Below are positions 29,487-37,769 of a stretch of 40,941 nt of DNA, one piece after another. Origin of the DNA: a virus; the IMG/VR virus record IMGVR_UViG_3300049847_000484, positions 1-40,941 of that record; one strand, given 5' to 3'. Below the pieces are notes generated by a model. That model did not search any database. It had not been told where the DNA came from and saw nothing but the letters and a program-made list of their open reading frames with translations. A program made the position numbers and the translations under genes. How positions within the stretch are numbered: the stretch's first letter is position 1; every line of letters starts with the position of its first letter.

Positions 29487-31523
29487 TTACGCGGAAGGTG
29501 CAATAATTTCTGCGTTCTGGCCTTCTGCTTGAACTATTCCACTGCCAGCTAGCTGCGCTGCAGCAGCAGGATCAGGCATTTGTGAAATGATCTCATCCTG
29601 GAATGCGCCCTGCTCTTTTAACTTTTGCACGAGCCATTCGACAGAAGCGTATGGCAACCGAGCACGACGCGTGCGCTCAGGGTTGTTTGGATCTTGCACG
29701 AAGTAATCAACACCAATCAGTGTTCCACCATCGGGGATGAATCCGCTGTTAGCACGAGCAAGCGCTTGTTGTTTCTCCTGCGCAAACTGCATGTGAGCAG
29801 CAACTGCATCCTTGTACCCTTGTTGAAGGAACGGATGCATGAGCTTGAAGTCGGCTTTCTTCATACGAGCAGTCAGATGTCCTGCAATGTATTCATGGTT
29901 ATCAACTTCAGAGATCAGCGGCGTCTCACCTCTGTCGAGCGCAAGAATCTCATTCTCAGCAGACTCATAATCACTTGTGAGCTCTGAGAAGGACTCATCG
30001 ACGTTAGCGTAGGGGAGCATCTTGATGATCTTGCCAAGCTCTCTCTCAGGCAACTTGTTGCCGACGTACTGCAAGATGTGCGTGAGGCTAAGCTGCCTTC
30101 CCATCTTTGATTCAAGGTCCTCAGTCTGCGGCTCAAGTTTGATCCGGATCAAATCCTGAGGGAGTTGCTTGAATTCTGCAATGTTCACAGCCTCGGCCGC
30201 GCCAGTAGCCTGAATGATTGCGCTGTCGGGCAAGTAGTAGCGAGCCATCTTGAGGTAAGTCTGGCAGACGTCTTTTAAAAACAATTCGAACCTAGAAACG
30301 TAACGCTGGAAACGCTGTTTCTTCGCGCCTGCCCTAAAGAGCAGCGTGAAGGCGTCCATGTCGCCAGTCGGAGCATCATCTTCATCGATCTCAGCCAGCT
30401 GGTACATTTCTTTGATGTTACCGAGCATGTAATCAAGGTACTGCGCCCCAGTACGCCCTTCGATGATCGTCGGAGGTGCGCCAGTGGTTGTCACAGTGCG
30501 AATGCCTGGCAGCGACACGCCAGCAGAGAGCTTAGCTCCGTTTGCCAGCACAAGCTTGTCATCGCCCAGAGTGAGCTGATGCTCAGCCATCTTAGATGCT
30601 GAGCGGTTGATCTCAATCTGGCAGGGACGAAGCGGTTTAGTGCACGCAATGCCACGAGCCTTCGTTTGTACGTAATCAAAGCGCTGCCCTTGAATGGGGA
30701 AGATCCCGCCAGGCAACTCGCCTTGAGCTACGATCGCGCCACGGATGTGAATCGCATACCACCCGTTAGGATATTCGGCGCACGGTCTGAAATACCACTC
30801 GCGAACGAGAGTCTCGCCCTTCTTAGAGGGGCGGTATGCGTTGGATTCAAAAACCATGAAAGTATCTTCTTCAGTCTCTTTGATCTCATCGATGGAGCCA
30901 GCAAATTGCTTTTTGAGATCCTTAGTAGGCACCATCTTCCGAATCACTAGATACGGAGACTCAAGAACATTCTTGCAAACAGGGGAGCGCAGCACGTTGA
31001 AGCCGAGCACTTGCTCGATCTTGATTGCGCCTTCATAGATAGGCGTCTCTACGCCATTCTCGTCGACTTCGTACGCAATGATGTTGCCAGCAGATTGATC
31101 AAAGTAGAACTTACTCCACACTTCACCAATACCGGTGAAGTCATCAGCCCAGTCGCCAATGAGCGCATCGAGATTGTTCTGCTCCTTGCCGTAAGCCCAG
31201 ATCGAAGTGCACAACTCAGCAGCCTTGCGGTCCTTGGACTCCTTAGGTCTGCGCGGTGCAGGCATCACTCCAGGAGCAGAGCTCAGGATGACGTTTGAAT
31301 ATCTCTTAGCGATCTTACCAAGATGGTTTTTGGTGAGCCTGATCTTCACTTCATTGGAGAGATCTTTTGAGCTGCGAATCCGGTCCCAGTATTTGGAGCC
31401 ACGCTTATTGTAGTGGTCGCCATTGATCATCAAGAGAGATGTGCGCATCTCCGCAAAGTCTGGCTTATCGCATTCCTCGGATTCCTGATAAAGGCGATCG
31501 AGTTCCGCCAGCTCTTTGCTCAT
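29487..31523 (-). CDS. Portal protein
   Basis: This 678-aa protein lies directly after terminase and before scaffold. The size matches P22-like portals. Early residues (CDKPDFAEMRTSLLMINGDHYNK) and the segments WADDFTGIGEVWSKFYFD and PCQIEINRSASKMAEHQL are typical of podovirus portals; the C-terminal quarter is helical and Gln/Ala-rich (AVAAHMQFAQEKQQALARA), like the P22 portal barrel. No active site is expected. Twelve copies should form the DNA entry vertex. Confidence 0.8.
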   Translation of the reverse strand: MSKELAELDRLYQESEECDKPDFAEMRTSLLMINGDHYNKRGSKYWDRIRSSKDLSNEVKIRLTKNHLGKIAKRYSNVILSSAPGVMPAPRRPKESKDRKAAELCTSIWAYGKEQNNLDALIGDWADDFTGIGEVWSKFYFDQSAGNIIAYEVDENGVETPIYEGAIKIEQVLGFNVLRSPVCKNVLESPYLVIRKMVPTKDLKKQFAGSIDEIKETEEDTFMVFESNAYRPSKKGETLVREWYFRPCAEYPNGWYAIHIRGAIVAQGELPGGIFPIQGQRFDYVQTKARGIACTKPLRPCQIEINRSASKMAEHQLTLGDDKLVLANGAKLSAGVSLPGIRTVTTTGAPPTIIEGRTGAQYLDYMLGNIKEMYQLAEIDEDDAPTGDMDAFTLLFRAGAKKQRFQRYVSRFELFLKDVCQTYLKMARYYLPDSAIIQATGAAEAVNIAEFKQLPQDLIRIKLEPQTEDLESKMGRQLSLTHILQYVGNKLPERELGKIIKMLPYANVDESFSELTSDYESAENEILALDRGETPLISEVDNHEYIAGHLTARMKKADFKLMHPFLQQGYKDAVAAHMQFAQEKQQALARANSGFIPDGGTLIGVDYFVQDPNNPERTRRARLPYASVEWLVQKLKEQGAFQDEIISQMPDPAAAAQLAGSGIVQAEGQNAEIIAPSA

Positions 31524-31526
31524 AGT

Positions 31527-31784
31527 CTAACTATCCTCTCCCATTTGCAGCCGCTCATATGCCTCAGGGTCACTTATCAGCAGCTCTGACTCAGACATGC
31601 CCTTAGCCTCCTGCTCAAGCTGCTGACTGATAAGAGGACCTGGGTCTGAGTTTAAGTTTAAGGGCACTTGGGCCGTTTCGGAAGGGGCAAAGCGGATTAC
31701 AATGCCATCCGGCAGCGTGATCTCATGAACGTGAGCCGCTGCGGCCACCCGAATCAGCTCACAAAGATCAACCTCTCTAATCAT
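31527..31784 (-). CDS. Small protein between terminase and portal (85 aa)
   Basis: The ATG at 31784 overlaps the last 8 bases of the large terminase and is preferred over an upstream in-frame start inside that gene. The product begins MIREVDLCELIRVAAAAHVH and has a beta hairpin EITLPDGIVIRF, then an acidic helical tail. A helix followed by such a hairpin is often seen in small proteins encoded between terL and the portal gene, but their role is unknown. Confidence 0.65.
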   Translation of the reverse strand: MIREVDLCELIRVAAAAHVHEITLPDGIVIRFAPSETAQVPLNLNSDPGPLISQQLEQEAKGMSESELLISDPEAYERLQMGEDS

Positions 31785-33324
31785 AAAGCTCGGCCCAATA
31801 GTTAAACTCCTCCTCGAAGTCTTGGGAGCCTTGGTTGTTTCTTTCATCCTTATATCCATCCCTTCGTGCCTGTAGTTCTGTCTGAGGATCAGCAAACGAT
31901 GACGGTGTCACCTCAACCCGCCCGCTAATAGCCGCCCAGTTCCATACAAGCGTTGCGACTACGTAGCGGACCGAGTCGATTGAGTCGTCTTTAGCGTGTG
32001 ACTTCGAAGTCCCGTCAAGTAGAGACTCCATCTCGCCTGCGATCTTGTGCATCTGCATGTGGTCTTCAGGGAACCTGCACTCAGCAGTGTGAGTGTAGAA
32101 TAAAAGCGCTCTGGCTTTTAATAGACTAGCGACCGCCGACTCCCCCACGGCATGAGACTTCACTCCCCGCATAAACGGCAACCCTAGTCTCTCTGCGATC
32201 GTTCCCAAATCAACGGCCGCCCAGTCATAGAATGCTGTAGTAATGTTCGGCAGCCCCGTCACCATCTCAAGGTACTTATCGATGACGTCCTGCGCAGTCG
32301 TCTGGATCTTATCGCCTCGCCAGTGTTTCACAACACGCACCTTGGTGCGCTCCTCATCACAAGCCACAATCGTAATCGCCGACGGGTGCTTGCTCTCCCC
32401 GCCACCACCGTAATCCAGCCCCGCAAACCACTGCCAGTTATCAGGAACTGGGTGAAACGGTTTTAGATGTTTCTCCCGATCAAAGCCCTGATACTTGAGC
32501 CCGCCGTCCTTCACAAAGCGCCCCATGATACGTCGATCGACTTCAGCCTTAGAAACGCACGACTCAACCGCGCGCTTGATCACAGCGTCTGTCCACATCG
32601 AGGGAGTGCCATCCTCATAGGTCTGACAGTCGTAAGCAGAGACCTGCCAGATACGAGCTTCCTTCCAGCGCTTACGCTCCTCTACAACTTCCTTCCAGAA
32701 CTGCTGCCCAAGAGTGGCCGTAAACACGAAGTACATGTAGCCCTGAGTCGCAGCTGTCCGCATCTGAAGCTCTGGGAGCAGATCTTCTGGCACTTCTTCA
32801 TCAAGCCCCATCATGTAGCACGACCCTGTTTGAAGCAGCTGCACGTCTTGCTTGTAGGTCTTGAAGTAAATATTAATCCCTGAGTTGAACTTCAGCGCTT
32901 TCAAGTGCCGCGTGCCGTCCTTCTCAACCCGCCACCCGTAGATCGTACAATCGGGCGCGACTTTCGGCAGCAGTGGTCGCCACTTCTCATCGAACTCAAT
33001 AGTTGTCACATCACGCCCCGGGTACAGATACCACCACTGCGAGGGAAGCTGCCCCTCCGACAAGTGAGGCCAGAGCTTGGGCCAAAGAGCTGGAGTGACT
33101 GCAGTGTGAATGAATTTACGAATCAGCGTCGTGGATTTCGAGAGCTGGTTTCCGGCAACGATGATCATTCGCTTCGATTCTAGGTCGTCGAAGAACTCTC
33201 GACTCCACCTATAGAACTTGTGCATGTACAGGTGCGGGAGCTTGGCCCTCTCAGCGGCCTCAGCCTCAAGTGCCTGAAGCTTCTGGAGCTTCAATCTCTT
33301 TAATGGGTCGATCTCCGTTACCAC
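31777..33324 (-). CDS. Terminase large subunit (TerL)
   Basis: This is the packaging motor ATPase and headful or site nuclease. The ATPase has a P-loop-like AGNQLSKSTT and Walker B MMGLDEE (about residues 171-177). The RNase H-like nuclease starts at FAGLDYGGGG, with later acids in AFYDWAAVD and KDDSIDSVRY. GTG 33324 has AAGGAG seven bases upstream and is preferred over a TTG nine codons earlier; it gives 515 aa, normal for TerL. It overlaps the small-subunit gene by 59 bases. Packaging strategy (cos or headful) cannot be told from this. Confidence 0.9.
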   Translation of the reverse strand: MVTEIDPLKRLKLQKLQALEAEAAERAKLPHLYMHKFYRWSREFFDDLESKRMIIVAGNQLSKSTTLIRKFIHTAVTPALWPKLWPHLSEGQLPSQWWYLYPGRDVTTIEFDEKWRPLLPKVAPDCTIYGWRVEKDGTRHLKALKFNSGINIYFKTYKQDVQLLQTGSCYMMGLDEEVPEDLLPELQMRTAATQGYMYFVFTATLGQQFWKEVVEERKRWKEARIWQVSAYDCQTYEDGTPSMWTDAVIKRAVESCVSKAEVDRRIMGRFVKDGGLKYQGFDREKHLKPFHPVPDNWQWFAGLDYGGGGESKHPSAITIVACDEERTKVRVVKHWRGDKIQTTAQDVIDKYLEMVTGLPNITTAFYDWAAVDLGTIAERLGLPFMRGVKSHAVGESAVASLLKARALLFYTHTAECRFPEDHMQMHKIAGEMESLLDGTSKSHAKDDSIDSVRYVVATLVWNWAAISGRVEVTPSSFADPQTELQARRDGYKDERNNQGSQDFEEEFNYWAELYD

Positions 33325-33922
33325 TTTCAAGCTCCTTAATCTTGCGCTCAATCTCTTCCAGAGGCAGTGATTGATTTGAAGGCGCAGGCGCGGTCTTCAT
33401 CTTCTGATCCATGTTGTAGTTCACAGTCTTCTGTACGATTCCGCCCTTAATGCGCTGATCAAGATACATTGTGACCTTGAGCTTTAGATCGATGACCTTG
33501 TGATCAATTTTCCCATCACCGTTGACGTTGGGGAGATCAAAAATCTTGCGCATCTCCTCAAAGCCCTTTTGGTGAGCCTCATAAATCAAATCATCATACG
33601 TAGTCGGCGGTCTGAGCACGTACGCAAGGCGAGCCGGGTTGTACATCTCGCGCATGATCAACATCACAGGGATCGCAACCCGAGATGTGATGTTAGCCCA
33701 GCTCATACGACGAGCTTCACGTTGAGCATCCTCGTACTCCGCCCAAAATACGTTGCGGAAACGATTGATCTCAGGAGTTGGGCGCGCCGCACGCTCAAGC
33801 TCTTCGTTGCTCATCTCAAAATGTGAGAGATCAGTCTGCGCCTCAAGAGGCCTGCGCATAGGAGCAGGCATCATGTTTATAAGAGAAGCGTGGTTAGCTG
33901 AGTCGAAGATATCAATGGACAA
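33266..33922 (-). CDS. Terminase small subunit candidate
   Basis: This 218-aa helical protein lies directly upstream of TerL and overlaps it by 59 bases, the usual TerS place. It has a WANITSRVAIPVMLIMREMYNPARLAYVL region (quoted in part), then DLIYEAHQKGFEEMRKIFDLPN, possibly a DNA-binding and oligomer core, and a charged C-terminal helix (LPLEEIERKIKELES) that could meet TerL. No clear classical HTH was seen, so the call depends on context. It overlaps the dNMP kinase gene by 11 bases. Confidence 0.65.
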   Translation of the reverse strand: MSIDIFDSANHASLINMMPAPMRRPLEAQTDLSHFEMSNEELERAARPTPEINRFRNVFWAEYEDAQREARRMSWANITSRVAIPVMLIMREMYNPARLAYVLRPPTTYDDLIYEAHQKGFEEMRKIFDLPNVNGDGKIDHKVIDLKLKVTMYLDQRIKGGIVQKTVNYNMDQKMKTAPAPSNQSLPLEEIERKIKELESGNGDRPIKEIEAPEASGT

Positions 33923-34469
33923 GATCAGCGATCCTCATGATCACGCGAGCCGCTTGCTCTGCAGCAACCTCGCCCGTGTTGATCTGTGCCTGCCACTGAG
34001 TGTAGCCATCGAGCGCAACCTCTGACTGATGATCAGGATCTCCCCACTTAGCAGCACGAATCCGGCGTACGGCCGGAGAGGCGAAGAGTCGGATGCGATG
34101 AATAGAGCTCACGCCACGCGCATCATCAAAGGCCGCAAGCTCGTTTGGGAATCTGCAGTCATCGAACACGACGACCTTCGGAAACGGCACCAGAGTCAGA
34201 GCCCGCGCTCTAGCGCAGCGAGCCCATAGATCCTCTGATCTAGTGTTGCGCCCCCAGTTGGTGCCAATCATCTGCAGCAGCGCACGATCGATGCCCACGA
34301 GCTCATCAAGCCCGTAGCGCTTCAGCACTCTCCTGGCTTGGTCGTGAATTTCGTAGACCGGATCAGCGAACTTCAGCACACGACAAGCAACAGGAGCTGC
34401 ATTTCGAATGATGTTAGCGATAGTTGTCTTCCCACTACCCTGCGAACCAGCTAATAAAATTATTTTCAC
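33912..34469 (-). CDS. Deoxynucleoside monophosphate kinase-like enzyme
   Basis: This 185-aa P-loop enzyme has Walker A GSQGSGKTT (residues 8-16), then LLQMIGTNWGRNT and VVVFDDCRFPNEL. The pattern of GT-x-x-R-x, followed by a VFDD-x-RF-x-NE strand, matches the phage dNMP kinase family (T4 gp1-like). It converts dNMPs to dNDPs for phage DNA synthesis. The ATG overlaps the EEP gene stop (ATGA). It is placed next to packaging genes, not with the replication operon. Confidence 0.78.
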   Translation of the reverse strand: MKIILLAGSQGSGKTTIANIIRNAAPVACRVLKFADPVYEIHDQARRVLKRYGLDELVGIDRALLQMIGTNWGRNTRSEDLWARCARARALTLVPFPKVVVFDDCRFPNELAAFDDARGVSSIHRIRLFASPAVRRIRAAKWGDPDHQSEVALDGYTQWQAQINTGEVAAEQAARVIMRIADLVH

Positions 34470-35086
34470 CCTATACGGTAGCTTAGGCCGGGGTGATCAG
34501 AATAACCAGGAATGATCTCGAAGTTTGACGCGTTGACTCCACGGGTGAACACATGGTCAAGATACCTGTGCCCACTGTAGTGCGCTTGATAAGCGTGAGT
34601 GTATCCGTACTTCTTCATCAGATCTCTAATCTGGGTCATGCGACCTTCTGTTGAGGTATTAAAATCCCCTGCAAACAGACATGGACGGTTAGGATTTACG
34701 GCCTTTAAAACCGTCTCCACTTGTTTACATAGCGGCTCAGCTTTCTTAAACGGCCAGCCATTATGTCCATGGATTGAAACAAGCGTGTAGTCGCCAAAAT
34801 CAACAAGGACCGTGGTCTTTTTGATTCCGATGACGGCTTCTGCGTCTTCACAGCGAAACTCCTTCACAAGAGGACGACGCTCGGTGGCCTTATACAAAAT
34901 AGCCGCACCGACAGGGTCGCCTCTTTTAACGTAGCTTGTGGCCATAGCGAGCTGATACCCGTTCGAGAGGTCATCAGGAATGCGCCAGTATTCTTGCAGC
35001 AAACACACTGCAGGATTGATCTGGGAAATCAGCGCACGTTGCGCCTTATCCATACGCTTAGCTAGGTTGAGTTGTAGAATCTTCAT
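34466..35086 (-). CDS. EEP-family phosphoesterase (endonuclease/exonuclease/phosphatase)
   Basis: All main motifs of the EEP superfamily are present: QLNLAKR at the start, LLQEYWR (metal Glu), SIHGHNGWP, FAGDFNTS (catalytic Asp/Asn), LDHVFTRG and the terminal SDHPGLSY (Asp-His). At 206 aa it is compact. Family members cut DNA at abasic sites, remove poly(A), hydrolyse 2',5'-linkages or remove phosphates; the substrate cannot be read from sequence. It is coupled to the dNMP kinase (ATGA) and overlaps an upstream small gene by 29 bases. Confidence 0.87.
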   Translation of the reverse strand: MKILQLNLAKRMDKAQRALISQINPAVCLLQEYWRIPDDLSNGYQLAMATSYVKRGDPVGAAILYKATERRPLVKEFRCEDAEAVIGIKKTTVLVDFGDYTLVSIHGHNGWPFKKAEPLCKQVETVLKAVNPNRPCLFAGDFNTSTEGRMTQIRDLMKKYGYTHAYQAHYSGHRYLDHVFTRGVNASNFEIIPGYSDHPGLSYRIG

Positions 35087-35279
35087 GAGCGGATCTTACA
35101 GCAAGAAGCCATGTCGTAGACAGCGAGTATTCGTGCGACTTGTTCAATGCCACACCCCAGCAATTCCAAATCACGAACTCATCCGTATCATCGAGCCCTG
35201 AGACCCAGCCCGTGTATGTACCCTTAACGGAGTCAAACACAGGATAAGCCACGACCTCTAAGCCAGCTCTAGTTTTCAT
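35058..35279 (-). CDS. Hypothetical 73-aa protein
   Basis: The family is not recognised. The product begins MKTRAGLEVVAYPVFDSVKG and contains an aromatic stretch WVSGLDDTDEFVIWNCWGV, suggesting a small beta-rich fold. The ATG at 35279 is preferred to a GTG one codon earlier. It overlaps the EEP gene by 29 bases and, at its start, the small membrane gene by 11 bases. Confidence 0.6.
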   Translation of the reverse strand: MKTRAGLEVVAYPVFDSVKGTYTGWVSGLDDTDEFVIWNCWGVALNKSHEYSLSTTWLLAVRSAHEDSTTQPS

Positions 35280-35346
35280 CACTCACCACCCAGTGGATTA
35301 TAATGATCAAACAAGCAGATGTGATGAGCAGCAACAGGATACTCAC
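35269..35346 (-). CDS. Tiny single-pass membrane peptide (25 aa)
   Basis: A GTG at 35346 with AAGGGA seven bases upstream opens a 25-residue frame, SILLLLITSACLIIIIHW followed by VVSDEN, almost entirely a transmembrane helix. The GTG overlaps the stop of the zinc-knuckle gene (GTGA), and the end overlaps the next gene. Both junctions and the strong ribosome site support it; nothing else does. The role is unknown. Confidence 0.45.
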   Translation of the reverse strand: MSILLLLITSACLIIIIHWVVSDEN

Positions 35347-35480
35347 GACTCATCCCTTAGCTCCTGCTCGCACGACCTACAAAGCAACCCAAATGGGTAG
35401 ATCAGCAGCAGGTCGAACGGGTGGAACTGCTTGGCGCAATGGACGCATGTAGACTTATGCATAAGTGGACACCCAAACAC
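35343..35480 (-). CDS. Small zinc-knuckle protein (45 aa)
   Basis: The frame encodes CVHCAKQF, 13 apolar residues, then CRSCEQELRDES: two CxxC pairs about 18 residues apart, a clear zinc ribbon. GTG 35480 has AAGG six bases upstream and adds FGCPL, with a further cysteine; ATG 35462 would give a 39-residue form without a ribosome site. The stop overlaps the next start by GTGA. Such small zinc proteins are common in phage early regions; target unknown. Confidence 0.55.
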   Translation of the reverse strand: MFGCPLMHKSTCVHCAKQFHPFDLLLIYPFGLLCRSCEQELRDES

Positions 35481-35553
35481 TCAAAGCCTTGGGAGGACCC
35501 GAGTTGCGGACCATTACAGTCCCTTGGTTTAGGTGCCCGCTTAGACAGCGTCT

Positions 35554-35778
35554 TCATCCAAGCGCCTTCAGAATTGCTATTCTCAACTCCCTTTCCTCTT
35601 CTGATTGACCTAAGAGACTAAACGCTCTCTGCAAAAGCTCTCTTGCTTTTTGCATGTCAAGAGCGTGGCTGACAAACGTGAAGGTAGATCCGGGTGGGAT
35701 GGATTTAACTTGAATACTCTCATAAGCCTTGAGCATAGACGCTAGGTTCTCTTGCGAGAGGAACGCTTCGTTGCTCAT
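35554..35778 (-). CDS. Hypothetical 74-aa helical protein
   Basis: The product is helical and charged (FLSQENLASMLKAYESIQ, KARELLQRAFSLL, SEEERELRIAILKALG), without membrane segments. The ATG overlaps the upstream gene stop (ATGA). A 51-codon frame could follow its stop (ATGA at 35553) but has poor composition and conflicts with the zinc-knuckle gene, so it is not annotated. Function unknown. Confidence 0.65.
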   Translation of the reverse strand: MSNEAFLSQENLASMLKAYESIQVKSIPPGSTFTFVSHALDMQKARELLQRAFSLLGQSEEERELRIAILKALG

Positions 35779-36083
35779 AATTCAGGACCCCAAAACGTAT
35801 CATGCTCAATCCACTCCGGAATCGGAAACTCGGATGCTGGCATCCATGCCAACACATCCTCTGGAAAAGCTGCTGGGTTGTGATTTGAGAGACAGACCCA
35901 GAAGCATCCGCGCCCTGTAAAGTCCTCCGTTTCGACCACTGCTGTTTTGCCATCAGGGTAATAACCAACAGTGCCAAACATTACCTCACAGCTTAATGGC
36001 TTGTGTTTTTTCCAGTGCTGAAAAAGCACGGCAACAATTTCGCCCTCTCTCGGGAGCTCGGTTACAGGGTTTCGCCAGTTCAT
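35775..36083 (-). CDS. DUF551-like phage protein (102 aa)
   Basis: The pattern MNWRNPVTELPREGEIVAV, a middle strand region with GKTAVVETEDF, and the end AWMPASEFPIPEW resemble the DUF551 family, in which a W-x-LP start and a W-MPLPEPP end are conserved. Members are frequent in phage accessory regions and have no known activity. ATG overlaps the stop of a 22-aa gene (ATGA). Confidence 0.65.
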   Translation of the reverse strand: MNWRNPVTELPREGEIVAVLFQHWKKHKPLSCEVMFGTVGYYPDGKTAVVETEDFTGRGCFWVCLSNHNPAAFPEDVLAWMPASEFPIPEWIEHDTFWGPEL

Positions 36084-36148
36084 GATTCAAGCTCCTTCAT
36101 GGCAGCGATGTGCACAGTAGGGTCCGTGTTATGTCTCGCCTCACTCAT
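36080..36148 (-). CDS. Very small coupled gene (22 aa)
   Basis: The frame MSEARHNTDPTVHIAAMKE-LES starts in an 8-base overlap with the previous gene (the same ATGAGTGA-type junction used nearby) behind GGAGAAGGAAG. Its stop overlaps the next start (ATGA), and the codons ATGAAGGAGCTTGAA near its end provide a ribosome site for that gene. It may be a real peptide or just a translational bridge. Confidence 0.45.
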   Translation of the reverse strand: MSEARHNTDPTVHIAAMKELES

Positions 36149-36395
36149 CTTCCTTCTCCCCACCTGCTTCGATCAACGATAGGGCGGTGCGGGCTATGTT
36201 AAGTGCGTCCTGTGTCCTTGATTCCCCTATCAATGAAAACAGGCGGTCTTCAATTTTCTCAAGAGCTTCAATCGCGATGGCGAGCTTCGCTTCCGCCGCG
36301 CAATCACAGAACTCCCCATCAAACTCATTAGGAATAGTCTTGTGACACTTGTCACAGGTATCGTTTTCAGTTGCTGCAATCTGCTGCCAGCTCAT
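36141..36395 (-). CDS. Small protein with N-terminal cysteine cluster (84 aa)
   Basis: The product starts MSWQQIAATENDTCDKCHKT and has CDKC and CDC separated by 14 residues, a possible zinc site. A long helix follows (AIEALEKIEDRLFSLIG) with an acidic end. The ATG at 36395 overlaps the upstream stop (ATGA) and is preferred over an in-frame codon 18 residues earlier. Function unknown. Confidence 0.65.
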   Translation of the reverse strand: MSWQQIAATENDTCDKCHKTIPNEFDGEFCDCAAEAKLAIAIEALEKIEDRLFSLIGESRTQDALNIARTALSLIEAGGEKEDE

Positions 36396-36589
36396 ACCTT
36401 CTCTTTCTCGAACTCTGCTATCGCAGTGCGCGCCAAGGCGAACAAACATCGAGCAAGAGTAGCGTGTGCCTCTTCCAGCTCCATACCAAACATTCCTTCA
36501 ATCAATCGCTCGCAGTTCTCAGGCGTAGGGGGCAGCTGGCCAAACACTTCAACCAATAACATTGATTGCGCCTTGCTATTGTCACTCAT
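36392..36589 (-). CDS. Hypothetical 65-aa helical protein
   Basis: The product runs from MSDNSKAQSMLLVEVFGQLP to a helical end, ARCLFALARTAIAEFEKEKV. The start at 36589 uses the 8-base ATGAGTGA overlap with the upstream gene and is preferred over an earlier in-frame ATG inside that gene. No motif is recognised. Its helical end resembles that of the next protein (IARTALSLIEAGGEKEDE), so the two may be distant duplicates. Confidence 0.6.
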   Translation of the reverse strand: MSDNSKAQSMLLVEVFGQLPPTPENCERLIEGMFGMELEEAHATLARCLFALARTAIAEFEKEKV

Positions 36590-36818
36590 TGCTAGACTCG
36601 AACTCTGCGAGGATTTTTTCAAACGCTGCAATATCTTCATCACTCAGCAACACCGCCGCAATCCGATCCTCGCGCCCTTTCTCATAGGCTTCGAGGAGGG
36701 CGGATTGGATTTTATCTGTGAGGTCGTTCTGCTCATTGCTCCAAGGAAGGTACGTACGCGCAAGCTCCTCCGCACGCTGCCGTGCCCAGGTTGAGAGGGT
36801 CATGGTTTCAGAAGTCAT
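36582..36818 (-). CDS. Hypothetical 78-aa helical protein
   Basis: The product is helical and acidic: LSTWARQRAEELARTYLPW, then KIQSALLEAYEKGREDRIAAV, then DIAAFEKILAEFESS. The EAYEKGREDRI segment is the common phage motif AYekGR/A found in many small accessory proteins. ATG 36818 lies behind GAGGGAACG. It overlaps both neighbours by 8-11 bases. Confidence 0.65.
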   Translation of the reverse strand: MTSETMTLSTWARQRAEELARTYLPWSNEQNDLTDKIQSALLEAYEKGREDRIAAVLLSDEDIAAFEKILAEFESSNE

Positions 36819-37059
36819 CTCGTTCCCTCGCAACTAATTGAACGCCATAAATCTTCAACTCAGACCAGAGATGGGGGCGTCCGCTTGCACTGTAACGTTT
36901 ATTCCCAATGGAATACTGGCCCGTTGCACGGCTATACAACTCCACAATCACTCTATTGAATAGCTCAGGAGTGACAGCAATTTTCACGAGTCCATCCGGA
37001 ATGCCGTACTGCGCATGGAGTTGATGAGTGAGCCTTAGCAGCCCTTCTTCAAATTTCAC
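36808..37059 (-). CDS. Hypothetical 83-aa protein
   Basis: GTG 37059 has GGGGGGAG four bases upstream and overlaps the previous stop (GTGA), so it is preferred over an upstream in-frame start at 37140. The product has a helical start (KFEEGLLRLTHQLHAQYG) and a beta end (LWSELKIYGVQLVAR). No family recognised. Confidence 0.62.
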   Translation of the reverse strand: MKFEEGLLRLTHQLHAQYGIPDGLVKIAVTPELFNRVIVELYSRATGQYSIGNKRYSASGRPHLWSELKIYGVQLVARERDDF

Positions 37060-37337
37060 TTCTCCCCCCTCAATTTCGCGAGTGCTTCGCGGGCTCGAGC
37101 CACATAGCACATCCCACCAAAACCCCAGTGGTCCCGACAAATATCGTTGTGGTCAAGGTGACACTTTTCTGAGTGCGGTTCCAGCATTACCTTCAACGCC
37201 TCAACCAAAAGTGAGGACGTCCGCTCATCCGCAATAGCTTTAGCGATCATGGCCTCAAGCCTATAGGTAGCGCTTGTCCCCCACTCGTTCTGCCAGTGGG
37301 TGACGATTTCAGCTGCGATTGTTTCAGGGGGTTTCAT
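37056..37337 (-). CDS. Hypothetical 93-aa protein with Cys/His pairs
   Basis: The product starts MKPPETIAAEIVTHWQNEWG and contains EKCHLDHNDICRDHWGFGGMC, a cluster of Cys and His that could bind a metal, then a helical end. The ATG at 37337 overlaps the stop of the 56-aa gene (ATGA). No family recognised. Confidence 0.62.
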   Translation of the reverse strand: MKPPETIAAEIVTHWQNEWGTSATYRLEAMIAKAIADERTSSLLVEALKVMLEPHSEKCHLDHNDICRDHWGFGGMCYVARAREALAKLRGEK

Positions 37338-37504
37338 GCAAGACCCAACGCCCTTCGCCAATCAATCCAGTCCCTATGTATGCATCCATCATTCAGCAAA
37401 GTGCCGGAAGGAACCACGTACACGCTAGGTTCAAACGACTCCGGCCCCCATATCTCAGGGTCTCTTTGAGCGCCAGGCATCCAGTATGGAAGCGGGTTAC
37501 TCAT
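37334..37504 (-). CDS. Hypothetical 56-aa Trp-rich protein
   Basis: The product starts MSNPLPYWMPGAQRDPEIWG and ends HRDWIDWRRALGLA. It has five tryptophans in 56 residues. The ATG lies in an 8-base overlap with the upstream gene and the TGA overlaps the next ATG (ATGA), the same junctions as its neighbours. It has no membrane segment and no known family. Confidence 0.6.
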   Translation of the reverse strand: MSNPLPYWMPGAQRDPEIWGPESFEPSVYVVPSGTLLNDGCIHRDWIDWRRALGLA

Positions 37505-37769
37505 CCAACACCTCTCGCCACCTAAAAATATCGCACTTAGTTGCGTGACTGCATCTCCGTAAATAATCCTGCGCCTCCTCTGGAGTGTGGAATGAATGCC
37601 GTTGCGTTGCGCTGTTTAGATAGACGAATTGGAGCATCCATCCCTCACGAGGCACACGGCGCTTGCTCTCTTCGCAAAGCCGCTCCCAGCTTGAGGCGCC
37701 TGCGTCGTATTTCGTACACAACCACCGCTCAAATGCTTCACGTGTCAGCGTGATTGTGTCGTCTCTCAT
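37497..37769 (-). CDS. Hypothetical 90-aa protein
   Basis: The product has TREAFERWLCTKYDAG and a W-x-L-x-Y segment (GWMLQFVYLNSATQRHSF, then AQDYLRRCSHATKCDIF), a pattern seen in small phage accessory proteins. The ATG overlaps the upstream stop (ATGA). No function can be assigned. Confidence 0.65.
   Translation of the reverse strand: MRDDTITLTREAFERWLCTKYDAGASSWERLCEESKRRVPREGWMLQFVYLNSATQRHSFHTPEEAQDYLRRCSHATKCDIFRWREVLDE

Noticed and set aside
35400-35553. A 51-codon frame starting ATGA at 35553
   Set aside because: Poor, Ser/Cys-rich composition at its end, and it conflicts with the zinc-knuckle frame, which has clear CxxC pairs and good junctions.
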